A stretch of 64,000 bases of DNA from Exilispira sp964581895. GTDB taxonomy: Bacteria; Spirochaetota; JAAYUW01. Positions 45,938-54,092 of this stretch are shown piece after piece. The translations under genes and the position numbers were made by a program. The stretch covers positions 186,001 to 250,000 of the forward strand of contig CAZOPR010000001.1 in the NCBI GenBank assembly GCA_964581895.1. Reading direction: 5' to 3'. How positions within the stretch are numbered: the first letter of the stretch is position 1; each line of letters opens with the position of its first letter. Under the pieces are notes generated by a model. The model saw only the letters and a list, made by a program, of their open reading frames with translations. It had not been told where the DNA came from and did not search any database.

Positions 45938-46414
45938 ATGAAAAAATTATTGATAATTTCAGATATTCATTATCCCAGAAGGACAAGAAATGAATCTTTA
46001 ATTGAACATCTTGAAAATTTGATAAAAGAAAATGATATTACTATTGGTTGTGGTGATTATGTGTCACAAACTATTGTCGAATTAATAAAAACTGTTTCAA
46101 AAAGTTCATTTTTAGTAAAAGGTAATATGGATTTTTTCGAGCAAAATCTTCCTGAAAAATTATATATTGAAATAGAAAGATTAAAAATAGGTATTACTCA
46201 TGGGGAGGGAGCACCTTTTGATATTGAGAGAAGGATAATAAAAAAGTTTGATTCAAAACCTGATATTATCTTTTTTGGTCATACTCATATTAAAGAAAAT
46301 AAAAATATAAATGGAATCAATCTAATTAATCCTGGTGCTTTCAGCGATGGTAGTTATTGTATCTGTGAAATAGATGGCGATAAAATAATACCTAAATTTT
46401 ATAAAATATCTTAA
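45938..46414 (+). CDS. YfcE/MJ0936-family metallophosphoesterase
   Basis: A 158-residue phosphodiesterase with the five calcineurin-like motifs in order: ISDIHYPR, CGDYVS, VKGNMDF, THGEG and FGHTHIKE, ending with NPGAF. The family cleaves phosphodiesters with manganese; the physiological substrate is usually unknown. Length and motif set are complete. No ribosome-binding site is evident. It ends 5 bases before the convergent small hypothetical gene. Confidence 0.92.
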   Translation: MKKLLIISDIHYPRRTRNESLIEHLENLIKENDITIGCGDYVSQTIVELIKTVSKSSFLVKGNMDFFEQNLPEKLYIEIERLKIGITHGEGAPFDIERRIIKKFDSKPDIIFFGHTHIKENKNINGINLINPGAFSDGSYCICEIDGDKIIPKFYKIS

Positions 46415-46418
46415 AAAA

Positions 46419-46940
46419 CTATCTTAATAAATCGAGTATTATAGAAGTTGAATTTGCCTTTATGCTATTGGGTAATTGGTTGTAAATCGATTTGGTAATT
46501 GATTTTACTTCTTTTTCACTGATTGCTATGATGGAATTGGAATTTTCTTCTAATATTTGATTTAAGCTTATTCTTAATTGCTCAACTTTTTCTTCATATC
46601 CCTTTATTATACCAGACAAATCATTTTTATTTTTGAAGATTGCTTCTTTTTCTTCTTTGCTAAATAAAGGAATATTGTTGTAAGAAGCATTATTGATAGT
46701 ACTGATATCACCATCTTTTTCAAACAAAGAAACTGATGAAATTTTCATTTGCATTTGAGAGATGAATTCTTGGATAGAAAAAGTAGATTTATAAGTATTG
46801 TTTTTAATAAAAATAGGAGAAACATTTTCTTTGTTTTGATTTAAATTTACATTTGATACATCAGAAGATTTTTCAGTCTTAGAAATTTCCTTTGGTTCAA
46901 CTATTTTGGAATTTACTACCTGATTAATATTTATTTTCAT
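46419..46940 (-). CDS. Hypothetical protein, coiled-coil-rich
   Basis: A 173-residue polar protein, rich in Asn, Ser, Lys and Glu, with no signal peptide or membrane segment. The N-terminal half is probably disordered and residues about 95-160 form helices (KEEKEAIF, GYEEKVEQLRISLNQILEEN). No family recognised. GGAGG lies 6 bases before the ATG, supporting it as a real gene. Confidence 0.6.
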   Translation of the reverse strand: MKININQVVNSKIVEPKEISKTEKSSDVSNVNLNQNKENVSPIFIKNNTYKSTFSIQEFISQMQMKISSVSLFEKDGDISTINNASYNNIPLFSKEEKEAIFKNKNDLSGIIKGYEEKVEQLRISLNQILEENSNSIIAISEKEVKSITKSIYNQLPNSIKANSTSIILDLLR

Positions 46941-47039
46941 AGTAAACCTCCCTGTCTAAATTAATATTAGGATAAAAATAATAAAAAGTCAAGTCTTAGT
47001 CATCAATAAATTTCTTTAATACCTTTATTTTTTATTATT

Positions 47040-47813
47040 TTGAGATATTTTATTAAAAATTTATTTTGGAGAGTAATCATAAAGTTAAAAAAAATATATC
47101 TATTTATATCTTTAACTATTGTTTTACTTTCTTCTTTAGCTTTATATGGAGTGAAAAATAAACCAGATAAAATATTAAATATTGCTTACTTAAATCAAAA
47201 ATATCCTTATTTTTATGTAAAAAATCCAAATATAAAAGATAAAGATAGGTGGGATAATTTTAATGGTTTTGAATATGTAATCATAAATAATTTTGCTAAT
47301 AAATATGGATTTACAATAAATTTAGAATTATATGAAAAATCCAAAACTTACGATATAATTATAGGTGGAATAATATATTCAAAGCAAATTGAGTATATTT
47401 TTCATCTTTATGATTTTGTTCAGTATTTAGAAGATTCAATTATAGTTTTATGTTTAGCGAAAAATAACTATAATTTGGAAAGTTTTAAATCTGCTAAAGA
47501 TGAGGAAATAGGATTTTTAATGTATTCATATTCATATTATCTTATGAAACAGTACTTTCCTCAATCCAAGATATATGCTTATGAAGAAGATATTGTGAAG
47601 GATTTATTAAGTTCTAAAATTCAATTTATAGTTGTTGATAAAAATTTTTTTAGAGTTCCTCAATCTTATGAAGATCAGATAAAATCTATTGGAGAAATCT
47701 ATAAAGAAATATTTGGAATTCTAATTTTAAAATCAAGAGCAGACTTAAAAGAAATATTATCAAAAATCATTTCTGGACTTGATTTTGAGGAGATTTTAAG
47801 ATGGTTAAAATAG
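47040..47813 (+). CDS. Periplasmic solute-binding-like protein (SBP family 3 fold)
   Basis: A 257-residue exported protein from TTG 47040. A hydrophobic segment (about 17-36, KKIYLFISLTIVLLSSLALYG) is the signal peptide or anchor. The rest resembles family-3 solute-binding proteins: a DILNIAYL-like first strand (ILNIAYLNQKYPYFY), WDNFNGFEYVIINNFANKYGF, and KTYDIIIGGIIY. There is no transporter next to it. The TTG has no Shine-Dalgarno, whereas GGAGAG at 47068-47073 sits 5 bases before ATA 47079, which would give 244 residues. The stop overlaps the following dehydrogenase by 13 bases. Confidence 0.65.
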   Translation: MRYFIKNLFWRVIIKLKKIYLFISLTIVLLSSLALYGVKNKPDKILNIAYLNQKYPYFYVKNPNIKDKDRWDNFNGFEYVIINNFANKYGFTINLELYEKSKTYDIIIGGIIYSKQIEYIFHLYDFVQYLEDSIIVLCLAKNNYNLESFKSAKDEEIGFLMYSYSYYLMKQYFPQSKIYAYEEDIVKDLLSSKIQFIVVDKNFFRVPQSYEDQIKSIGEIYKEIFGILILKSRADLKEILSKIISGLDFEEILRWLK

Positions 47814-48790
47814 GTGTTATTGGTGTTGGACATATGGGTGAGTATCATGTAAATATAATAAAACAACTTGAAAGTCTAGGCTTTGTAAAATTTGTCGGTA
47901 TATATGATATTAATCACTCAAGAATGCATCTTATTTCAAATAAATACAATGTTAAAGCTTACTCTTCAGCTCATAATCTTTTAAAAGATGTCGATTGCAT
48001 AACATGTGCAGTAAATACTGATCAGCATTATATTGTTGCAAAAGAAGTGCTAAATGCAAAAGTAAACTTATTGATAGAAAAACCTTTTACTACAAAATAT
48101 TTTGAAGCAGAAGAGCTTGTTGAACTGGCGCAAAAACATAATCTAAAATTACAGGTTGGTCATGTTGAAAGATTTAATGGTGTTATTCAGGAACTTAAAA
48201 AAAAGTATTTGAAAAAATCTTTTTATATAGAAGCTACAAGAATGAATCTTTATGGGAAAAAAAATAGAGATACTGGTGTAATTCTTGATTTAATGGTTCA
48301 TGATTTAGATATTATTTTAAATTATTTTGGAGAAGATATAAAAGAAATCTCAAGTTTTGCAAAGAAGATTTATACTGCCTATGAGGATTTTGCTGTTGCT
48401 ACCCTTTTATTTTCTTCAGGATTAATAGCAAATTTTAAATGTTCAAGAGCCTCATATGTGAAAAACAGGACTTTAGCTATAGCTCAGGAATCCAATTATT
48501 TGTTTCTAAATTTTGATACAAAAGAAATAGAAGTATATAAAGATACAAGCACAAGATTTGAAGTTGACCAGAAAGAATTGATTTATTATCGTGGTGGTTT
48601 TGTTGAGAGAATAACAGTGCATGAAGAAAATGCTTTAAAAGATGAGATTATACATTTTATAAATACAGTTAAAGGCGAACAAGAGCAAGAATTTTACAAT
48701 TCAAATGATTTACTGGTATTAAAAACTGCTCTTTTGATTATTAAAACAGCAAGTAAAACCTGTGAAATACCTTATGATGGAGATATATAA
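47801..48790 (+). CDS. Gfo/Idh/MocA-family oxidoreductase
   Basis: A 329-residue NAD(P)-dependent sugar dehydrogenase-like enzyme. The N-terminal Rossmann fold has IGVIGVGHMGEYH, and the family EKP motif is LLIEKPFTT near residue 92, followed by VGHVERFNG and the C-terminal DLMVHDLDIIL. The substrate cannot be predicted; relatives act on sugars, UDP-sugars or inositols. It starts inside the previous gene (13-base overlap). Confidence 0.88.
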   Translation: MVKIGVIGVGHMGEYHVNIIKQLESLGFVKFVGIYDINHSRMHLISNKYNVKAYSSAHNLLKDVDCITCAVNTDQHYIVAKEVLNAKVNLLIEKPFTTKYFEAEELVELAQKHNLKLQVGHVERFNGVIQELKKKYLKKSFYIEATRMNLYGKKNRDTGVILDLMVHDLDIILNYFGEDIKEISSFAKKIYTAYEDFAVATLLFSSGLIANFKCSRASYVKNRTLAIAQESNYLFLNFDTKEIEVYKDTSTRFEVDQKELIYYRGGFVERITVHEENALKDEIIHFINTVKGEQEQEFYNSNDLLVLKTALLIIKTASKTCEIPYDGDI

Positions 48791-48870
48791 TTTGAAATTG
48801 ATAAGATGGGCATTAAATATATTAATGCCAAATACCATTAATGATTGAGATAAAAAATATTAAGGTGACA

Positions 48871-48879
48871 TGATATAAT
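48871..48879 (+). promoter_or_regulatory. Extended -10 promoter of asd
   Basis: TG-A-TATAAT at 48871-48879 is a good extended -10 element with no clear -35. It would start transcription near 48886, giving a leader of about 60 bases before asd. A 8-bp palindrome (48809-48816 with 48822-48829) lies upstream. Confidence 0.5.
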
Positions 48880-48945
48880 CTATTTAATAGTTTCGCATAT
48901 TAGACTTTCTTTTTGGAAAAGTTAATGCTATGGTGGGGAGGTAAG

Positions 48946-49971
48946 ATGAATATAGGTATAATTGGTGCAACTGGCCTTGTTGGTAAAAAAATGATTGAAT
49001 TACTTGAAAGCTCTAATATTGAAATTGAAAATATATATTTTTTTGCTTCGGAAAAATCTAAAGGTGAAGAGATATTATTTAGAACTGAAAAATTTTATGT
49101 TGATAAGCTAACTGAAGAAACTATCTTAAGTACTAATTTAAATGTTGTATTTATTGCTTCTGGGAATGATATTTCTGAAAAATATTCACCAATTTTAGCG
49201 GAAAAAGGTGTTTATGTTATTGATAAATCTTCAAGATTTAGAATGGAAAAAAATATTCCATTAATTGTTCCAGAGGTAAATTTTAATTGTTTGAAGGAAG
49301 ATGATAGGATAATTGCAAATCCAAATTGTACGACAATACCTCTTGCTATGGCTTTAGCAAATATTGATAAAGATTTTCATATAAACAAAGTTTTTGTTGC
49401 TTCATATCAATCAGTTAGTGGTGCTGGCAAAGATGCGGTCAATGATTATAACAATCAAATAAAAGATTTATCAGAAGGCAAGACACCAATATCTACATTT
49501 TTTAAGTTCCCAATTGTTGGAAATTTAATACCTCAAATCGATGATTTTTATAATTCAGGTGATCTTTATGGCTATACAAAGGAAGAGGGAAAGTTAATTA
49601 ATGAACTAAAAAAAATATTAAACAGACAAGATTTATATATCGATACTATTAATGTTAGAGTGCCTGTTAAAGTTGGTCATTCTGAAGCAGTTTTTGTTGA
49701 AACAGATAAGCAATGCAGTGTTGATGATATTAAAAAATCTATGTTAAAAATGGAAAATTTAGTCATATTAGATGATTTTGAAAATAGTCTTTATCCAATG
49801 CCGTATTATCTTGAAGATACAGATGCGACTTATATTGGAAGAATAAAACAAAATCCTGCGAATAAAAAAAGTTTTTCCTTCTGGCTTGTAGCAGATAATT
49901 TAAGAAGAGGAGCTGCTTTTAATGCTTATAAAATATTTGAGAAATTAATAGAGCAGGGGAAAATATCTTAA
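48946..49971 (+). CDS. asd: Aspartate-semialdehyde dehydrogenase
   Basis: Asd reduces aspartyl phosphate to aspartate semialdehyde, the branch point to lysine/DAP, methionine and threonine. Motifs are IGIIGATGLVGKKM, FIASGNDISEKYSP, the active-site cysteine in ANPNCTTIPL, SYQSVSGAGKDAVNDY and RVPVKVGHSEAV. The start at 48946 (341 residues) is chosen over TTG 48913 because GGGGAGG lies right before it and the conserved N-terminus begins there. It supplies DAP for the MurE-type wall. Confidence 0.95.
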   Translation: MNIGIIGATGLVGKKMIELLESSNIEIENIYFFASEKSKGEEILFRTEKFYVDKLTEETILSTNLNVVFIASGNDISEKYSPILAEKGVYVIDKSSRFRMEKNIPLIVPEVNFNCLKEDDRIIANPNCTTIPLAMALANIDKDFHINKVFVASYQSVSGAGKDAVNDYNNQIKDLSEGKTPISTFFKFPIVGNLIPQIDDFYNSGDLYGYTKEEGKLINELKKILNRQDLYIDTINVRVPVKVGHSEAVFVETDKQCSVDDIKKSMLKMENLVILDDFENSLYPMPYYLEDTDATYIGRIKQNPANKKSFSFWLVADNLRRGAAFNAYKIFEKLIEQGKIS

Positions 49972-50062
49972 TATTTTTTAACTTGTGATATTGAAAAAAT
50001 TTAATAAAATATTATGATTATTACGAAAATAGATTAAAATAAATTTTCAAGAAGAGGTAAAA

Positions 50063-50953
50063 ATGCTTGATAATTTGCAATCCTTACTAATTAAATCAAA
50101 AGGTTTACAAAAAAAAGCAATTGTTGCAGGAGCAAATGATTCACATGTTTTACAAGCCGTAAAAAATGCGGAAGAACAAAAAATTATTTCCCCAATACTT
50201 ATAGGCGAAAGATTAAAAATCGAGCAAATTGCTAAAGAAATTAATTATGATATAACAGAATCTAACATTATTGATATTTCTGGGGAAGCAAATATTGCTA
50301 AAAAAGCAGTTGAAATGATGCATAATGATCAAGCTGATATTTTAATAAAAGGTTTGATAAACACAGCAGTCATATTGAAATGGGTATTAAATAAAGATTA
50401 TAACTTGAATCTTGGCAAAGTATTATCTCATGTTGCTTTAATGGAAATTCCAAACAGACAAAAAATATTATTTATAACAGATGCCGCATTAAATATTTTA
50501 CCAGATATAGAGCAAAAATCTCATATTACTGAAAACGCAATAAATCTTGCTAGAAAATTAGGTTATGAAAAACCAAAAGTCGCTATAGTATCTTCAAATG
50601 AAAAAGTCAGTGAAAAGTTAATATCATCTGTTGATGCAGCCATAATTTCTAAAATGGGAGATAGAAATAGCTTTGGTCCATGTATTATAGATGGACCTTT
50701 AGCTTTAGATATAGCTATTTCAAAAGAGGCATTAGATTTGAAAGGTATTTCTTCTGCTGTAGATGGAGATGCAGATATTTTAGTTCTTCCTAATATTGAT
50801 GCTGCAAATGCTTTATATAAATCTCTCATCTATTTTGCTAAAGCTGAAACAGCAGGGGTAATTGTTGGATCAAGAAAACCTGTAGTTGTTACATCAAGGG
50901 CAGATTCTGCTGTTTCCAAATTATATTCAATAGCTCTTGCTACTTTATTATAA
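50063..50953 (+). CDS. ptb: Phosphate butyryl/acetyltransferase family enzyme (Ptb)
   Basis: A 296-residue enzyme of the phosphate acyltransferase fold (PTA/PTB). It starts with KAIVAGANDSHVLQAV, then ADILIKGLINTAVILKWVL, and ends ETAGVIVGSRKPVVVTSRADS, the typical last motif. Length and lack of an extra domain fit phosphate butyryltransferase, which with butyrate kinase makes ATP from butyryl-CoA. No kinase gene follows, so acetyl-CoA or another acyl-CoA may be the substrate. GAAGAGG precedes the ATG. Confidence 0.85.
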   Translation: MLDNLQSLLIKSKGLQKKAIVAGANDSHVLQAVKNAEEQKIISPILIGERLKIEQIAKEINYDITESNIIDISGEANIAKKAVEMMHNDQADILIKGLINTAVILKWVLNKDYNLNLGKVLSHVALMEIPNRQKILFITDAALNILPDIEQKSHITENAINLARKLGYEKPKVAIVSSNEKVSEKLISSVDAAIISKMGDRNSFGPCIIDGPLALDIAISKEALDLKGISSAVDGDADILVLPNIDAANALYKSLIYFAKAETAGVIVGSRKPVVVTSRADSAVSKLYSIALATLL

Positions 50954-50965
50954 AAGGAGATGATA

Positions 50966-51577
50966 ATGAGAAAACAATTATTTATTATCTTTTTATTAAT
51001 AATACTGCTTTTGTTTATTTCTGCTTCAGGATGCTCTACAACTACTACAACTACTACAAATACAACAACTACGACAACAACTACTTCTGATCAGCAAACC
51101 CAACAGACTCAAACTACTGAAACAAAAGAAAGTGAGCCAGAAATATTAAAAGAAAAAGAATATCAAGGAATTACATACGAAAATATTCCATCTAACTTAG
51201 ATCTACAAAAATTGACTGAAGAACTAACATCATTTTTTAATGAGTATGAAGAGACAGTTCTATCAAAAAATTATGAAAAATGGCTTACAATGATTTCTGA
51301 AAAATATAAACAAAAATATGGAGATCCTAAATCCTTGGAAAAATTAAAATTAACATTGTATGGGATATATACTTTAAAAGATTTCTTTTATAATGTCGTC
51401 TATCAATCAAGGATTCAACTAAATCAGGGAAAACCTTTGCAAATATATAAAGTTAGTTTTGTTAATTCTATTACCAAAGCTGTTGTTAATGTTAAGTTCG
51501 AAGATAAGTTACTTACCTATTTTTTTATTTATGAAAATAATTCATGGAAAATAGGAGTTCCAGAAGATTTTGAATAA
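50966..51577 (+). CDS. Lipoprotein with poly-threonine linker, unknown
   Basis: A 203-residue lipoprotein. The signal peptide ends in lipobox SASGC, followed by a threonine-rich spacer (about 15 Thr) encoded by ACA/ACT repeats, then Gln/Thr/Glu-rich linker to about residue 55. The remaining domain (about 65-200, with FNEYEETVLSKNYEKWLTMISE) looks like a SnoaL/NTF2-type fold but has no recognisable active site. ATG 50966 is preferred over ATG 50960 because AAGGAG (50954-50959) would be too near the first. Confidence 0.7.
   Translation: MRKQLFIIFLLIILLLFISASGCSTTTTTTTNTTTTTTTTSDQQTQQTQTTETKESEPEILKEKEYQGITYENIPSNLDLQKLTEELTSFFNEYEETVLSKNYEKWLTMISEKYKQKYGDPKSLEKLKLTLYGIYTLKDFFYNVVYQSRIQLNQGKPLQIYKVSFVNSITKAVVNVKFEDKLLTYFFIYENNSWKIGVPEDFE
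51037..51088 (+). repeat. Trinucleotide microsatellite encoding poly-Thr
   Basis: The stretch is built of ACA and ACT codons, with the 9-base unit ACAACTACT repeated. Length changes in threes would not break the frame. Confidence 0.75.
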
Positions 51578-51630
51578 TATTAGTCAAAATTTTAAGTTAA
51601 ATATACGATAAAATAAAATGGAGGAATTAA

Positions 51631-52311
51631 ATGAGAAAAAATTTTATTTTAATAATATTTTGTATTCTATTTTTATCTTCTATAGTCTTTGCTCAAGGAA
51701 CTACAAATGATCCTTATACAGCACAACAGCCTGATCAGATAACATTAGAGGAGCTTTTTCTTGGTTTGCAAAATATTCCTATTGAATATTTTGAACAGAT
51801 GATTGTTGCCTCCAATAATCACGATGCTTTAATGATGATCGTTTCTATTCTTTCCCAAAATAATGATCCGCAATCAATATCTATGCTTATAAGACTGATT
51901 GATCCCAATTATGTTCAAATGGTCAATGGTACTGTCATAAATGATTGGTGGGATGTAAAAGTTGAAGCCATTATTGCTTTAGGCAAAATGAAGGCAAAAG
52001 ATGCAGTTCCAGCATTGATCAAAATTCTCCAAACTTCAAATGACCCAATTGTTAAAGCCTATGCAGCTATGGCTTTGGGACAGATTGGAGATAAAAGTGC
52101 TGTAGATCCAATATTAATTCAAATTCAAATCGTTATGACTTCATGGAAATCTGATAATTTACCTTTATTGTATGGGTTAATTGTTGCACTTGGTGATTTA
52201 GGTGATCCTAGAGCAATACCAGTTCTTTTGCAGATATCACAGGGACCCTATCCATCTTTTATTAGACAGGTGGCTGTTGCTTCATTAAAGAAAGTTAGCA
52301 CAAGTAAATAA
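51631..52311 (+). CDS. Secreted HEAT-repeat protein
   Basis: A 226-residue exported protein with a signal peptide (about 1-22, ending VFAQG). The body (about 50-225) consists of HEAT/PBS-lyase-like repeats, e.g. AIIALGKMKAKDAVPALIKIL, AAMALGQIGDKSAVDPIL and ALGDLGDPRAIPVLL. These form a protein-binding solenoid; no catalytic motif is seen. GGAGG precedes the ATG. It converges on the NeuB-type gene. Confidence 0.85.
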   Translation: MRKNFILIIFCILFLSSIVFAQGTTNDPYTAQQPDQITLEELFLGLQNIPIEYFEQMIVASNNHDALMMIVSILSQNNDPQSISMLIRLIDPNYVQMVNGTVINDWWDVKVEAIIALGKMKAKDAVPALIKILQTSNDPIVKAYAAMALGQIGDKSAVDPILIQIQIVMTSWKSDNLPLLYGLIVALGDLGDPRAIPVLLQISQGPYPSFIRQVAVASLKKVSTSK

Positions 52312-52328
52312 AGAATCTGATATCCAAT

Positions 52329-53369
52329 TTATTCAATATCAGACAAAGTAATTGGTTCCCCTTGGTTTATATCTTTGTTAAGTTTTTTATTGATAATATT
52401 AAAATAGTATTTTGAATCATTTATGCCAAGATTTGGTCTTCTTGATACAATATCAGAAGATTGTATTGTTTTATTTTTATTCAGGTTTTTAGAAGCATAT
52501 AAACCTTTTCTTGCATAAGTTAGTTCTTTTATTTCTTTTTCACTGATTATTAACTTTCCATCACCCAAAATATTTTTGAAATTATTTATTGCATTTTTAA
52601 TTTCTAAAAATTCTTCTGGCTCCATAGAAATAGGGTTATCAGCATATTTATTGTTTCTACTATCAGTGAAATGTTTTTCTATTATTTTAGCTCCAAAAAA
52701 CAAAGAAAGAATAGTGTAGGTTGTAGATAAAATATGATCAGAAAAACCTGATTCAGTATTGAATTTTTTTTGAAGATACTTAATCCTATTTAAGTTTAAT
52801 ACTTTCGTTTGAACTGGGTATTCGACTATGCAGTGTAAAAGATAAATATTACTTTTATTTCTGAAAAAAGAAATTGCCTTTTTTATCTCTTTATCAGAAG
52901 ATATTCCTGTTGAAATGATTACTGGCAAATTCAATTCTTTATTTACTTTAGACAGATATTCTAAAAGAGGGTAATCGGTAATCTCCCCAGAGGCAATTTT
53001 TAAAAAAGAGAATCCTTTAAGTTTTTGAAATTTTTTTTCTTCGAAAAATATTTTAGCATCTTCAACAGAAAAATAAGAGACTCCCCATCTATAGCCATTT
53101 TTTTCATTTGAATAAAATAGCTTTTCATAATCATCAGAAGAAAGTTGAAGTAAATTTATATCATTAATAATATTTGGGTTTTCTACCCCCAAAGCTTTTA
53201 AATAATATTTTTCATTCAAAAGATTTTCTGCAGAAAAAAATTGATATTTTAAATAATCTGCTCCACTTTTTATTGCAAGTTGTGAAAGAAAAATAGCCCT
53301 TTCAATAGAGCCAGCAAAATTACAACCAATTTCCGCAATAAGGGCTGGAGTTGAAAGTTTAACTTTCAT
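52329..53369 (-). CDS. NeuB-family sialic/pseudaminic acid-type synthase
   Basis: A 346-residue enzyme that condenses PEP with a 2-acetamido sugar to form a nonulosonic acid. The N-terminal TIM barrel has PALIAEIGCNFAGSIERA, ADYLKYQFF, LKIASGEITDYPLLEYL, LHCIVEYPV, and SGFSDHILS with the metal-binding region; a C-terminal SAF antifreeze-like domain (about 285-345) starts ARKGLYASKN. The exact substrate (sialic, pseudaminic, legionaminic) cannot be read. The upstream gene is a small Cys-rich protein. No CMP-nonulosonate synthetase is present here. Confidence 0.9.
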   Translation of the reverse strand: MKVKLSTPALIAEIGCNFAGSIERAIFLSQLAIKSGADYLKYQFFSAENLLNEKYYLKALGVENPNIINDINLLQLSSDDYEKLFYSNEKNGYRWGVSYFSVEDAKIFFEEKKFQKLKGFSFLKIASGEITDYPLLEYLSKVNKELNLPVIISTGISSDKEIKKAISFFRNKSNIYLLHCIVEYPVQTKVLNLNRIKYLQKKFNTESGFSDHILSTTYTILSLFFGAKIIEKHFTDSRNNKYADNPISMEPEEFLEIKNAINNFKNILGDGKLIISEKEIKELTYARKGLYASKNLNKNKTIQSSDIVSRRPNLGINDSKYYFNIINKKLNKDINQGEPITLSDIE

Positions 53370-53385
53370 AAAAAAGTCCTGATTT

Positions 53386-53691
53386 TTATTTTTCTGATTC
53401 TTCTTTGATAAGTGTCAAAATCTTGCTTTTTATAAGAGAATTTATACTTTCTTTATCTTTTATATCAAAATCTGTTAGCTTAAAAAGAGGATGCAATTCT
53501 TTATCTTTATCTAAAAAATAATATACATCCTCATCTTTTTCTCTAATTATTGTAATAGGTATATTTTCAATTTCATATGGTAGAAGATAATATGTTTCTC
53601 TACAAGTGCATCTCAAATAACCATATTTTTCATTTTTATGTTCATAAATACTCTTATATAATTTTTCAATGCAGCAATTTCTATACGCCAT
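53386..53691 (-). CDS. Small hypothetical protein upstream of the NeuB-type gene
   Basis: A 101-residue protein with four cysteines near the N-terminus (two adjacent in RNCCIEK and two in LRCTCRETY), an arrangement that may bind zinc. The rest is charged, with no membrane segment. GAGG lies before the ATG. Unknown family; 16 bases separate it from the NeuB gene, so they are likely cotranscribed. Confidence 0.65.
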   Translation of the reverse strand: MAYRNCCIEKLYKSIYEHKNEKYGYLRCTCRETYYLLPYEIENIPITIIREKDEDVYYFLDKDKELHPLFKLTDFDIKDKESINSLIKSKILTLIKEESEK

Positions 53692-53831
53692 TTTGTTACC
53701 TCATCAGTTAAATTAAAACAAATAGGATAAAATGCAACTTTTAAAAAAGTTGAAAAAATAAAAATTTAATTTATTAAATAAGTCGAGCATTAATCGTTGT
53801 ATATATTTATAAAATAGAAAAGGAGATCAAA

Positions 53832-54005
53832 ATGCCAGCATTTGTAAATTCTTCAAAATGCACCGGTTGTGGAGCTTGCGTTGATGTATGTCCAGTTGGA
53901 GCTATTTCTCTTGTTGATGGAAAAGCACTTGTAGATAAAGATACCTGCATAGATTGCGCAGCTTGTACATCTGAATGTCCATCTGAAGCTATTACAATGG
54001 AATAA
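53832..54005 (+). CDS. 2[4Fe-4S] ferredoxin
   Basis: A 57-residue bacterial ferredoxin, short enough to escape simple ORF filters. Two cluster-binding motifs are complete: CTGCGACVDVCP and CIDCAACTSECP, each CxxCxxCxxxCP. AAGGAG lies ahead of the ATG. It is a low-potential electron carrier used by anaerobic oxidoreductases and possibly IspG. It stands alone, ended by a terminator at 54042. Confidence 0.96.
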   Translation: MPAFVNSSKCTGCGACVDVCPVGAISLVDGKALVDKDTCIDCAACTSECPSEAITME

Positions 54006-54041
54006 TGATGGAATAAAATTTGTTTTTTATTATTTCAAACT

Positions 54042-54084
54042 AAAAAAGGGGCATATCTTAAAATTTAAGATTGCCCCTTTTTTT
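54042..54084. terminator. Bidirectional terminator between ferredoxin and FTCD
   Basis: A long hairpin with GGGGCA (54048-54053) pairing TGCCCC (54072-54077), one bulged base, and an AT-rich upper stem, flanked by runs of A on the left and T on the right. It can stop transcription from both sides. Confidence 0.9.
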
Positions 54085-54092
54085 ATAATTTC

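Noticed and set aside
48791..48945. Lysine or other riboswitch before asd
   Set aside because: The leader is about 60 bases, too short for a lysine riboswitch, and shows only a simple palindrome.
52316..52343. Terminator hairpin between the HEAT and NeuB genes
   Set aside because: The 8-bp stem has no T-run and lies partly within the NeuB coding end; kept only as a possible weak stop.
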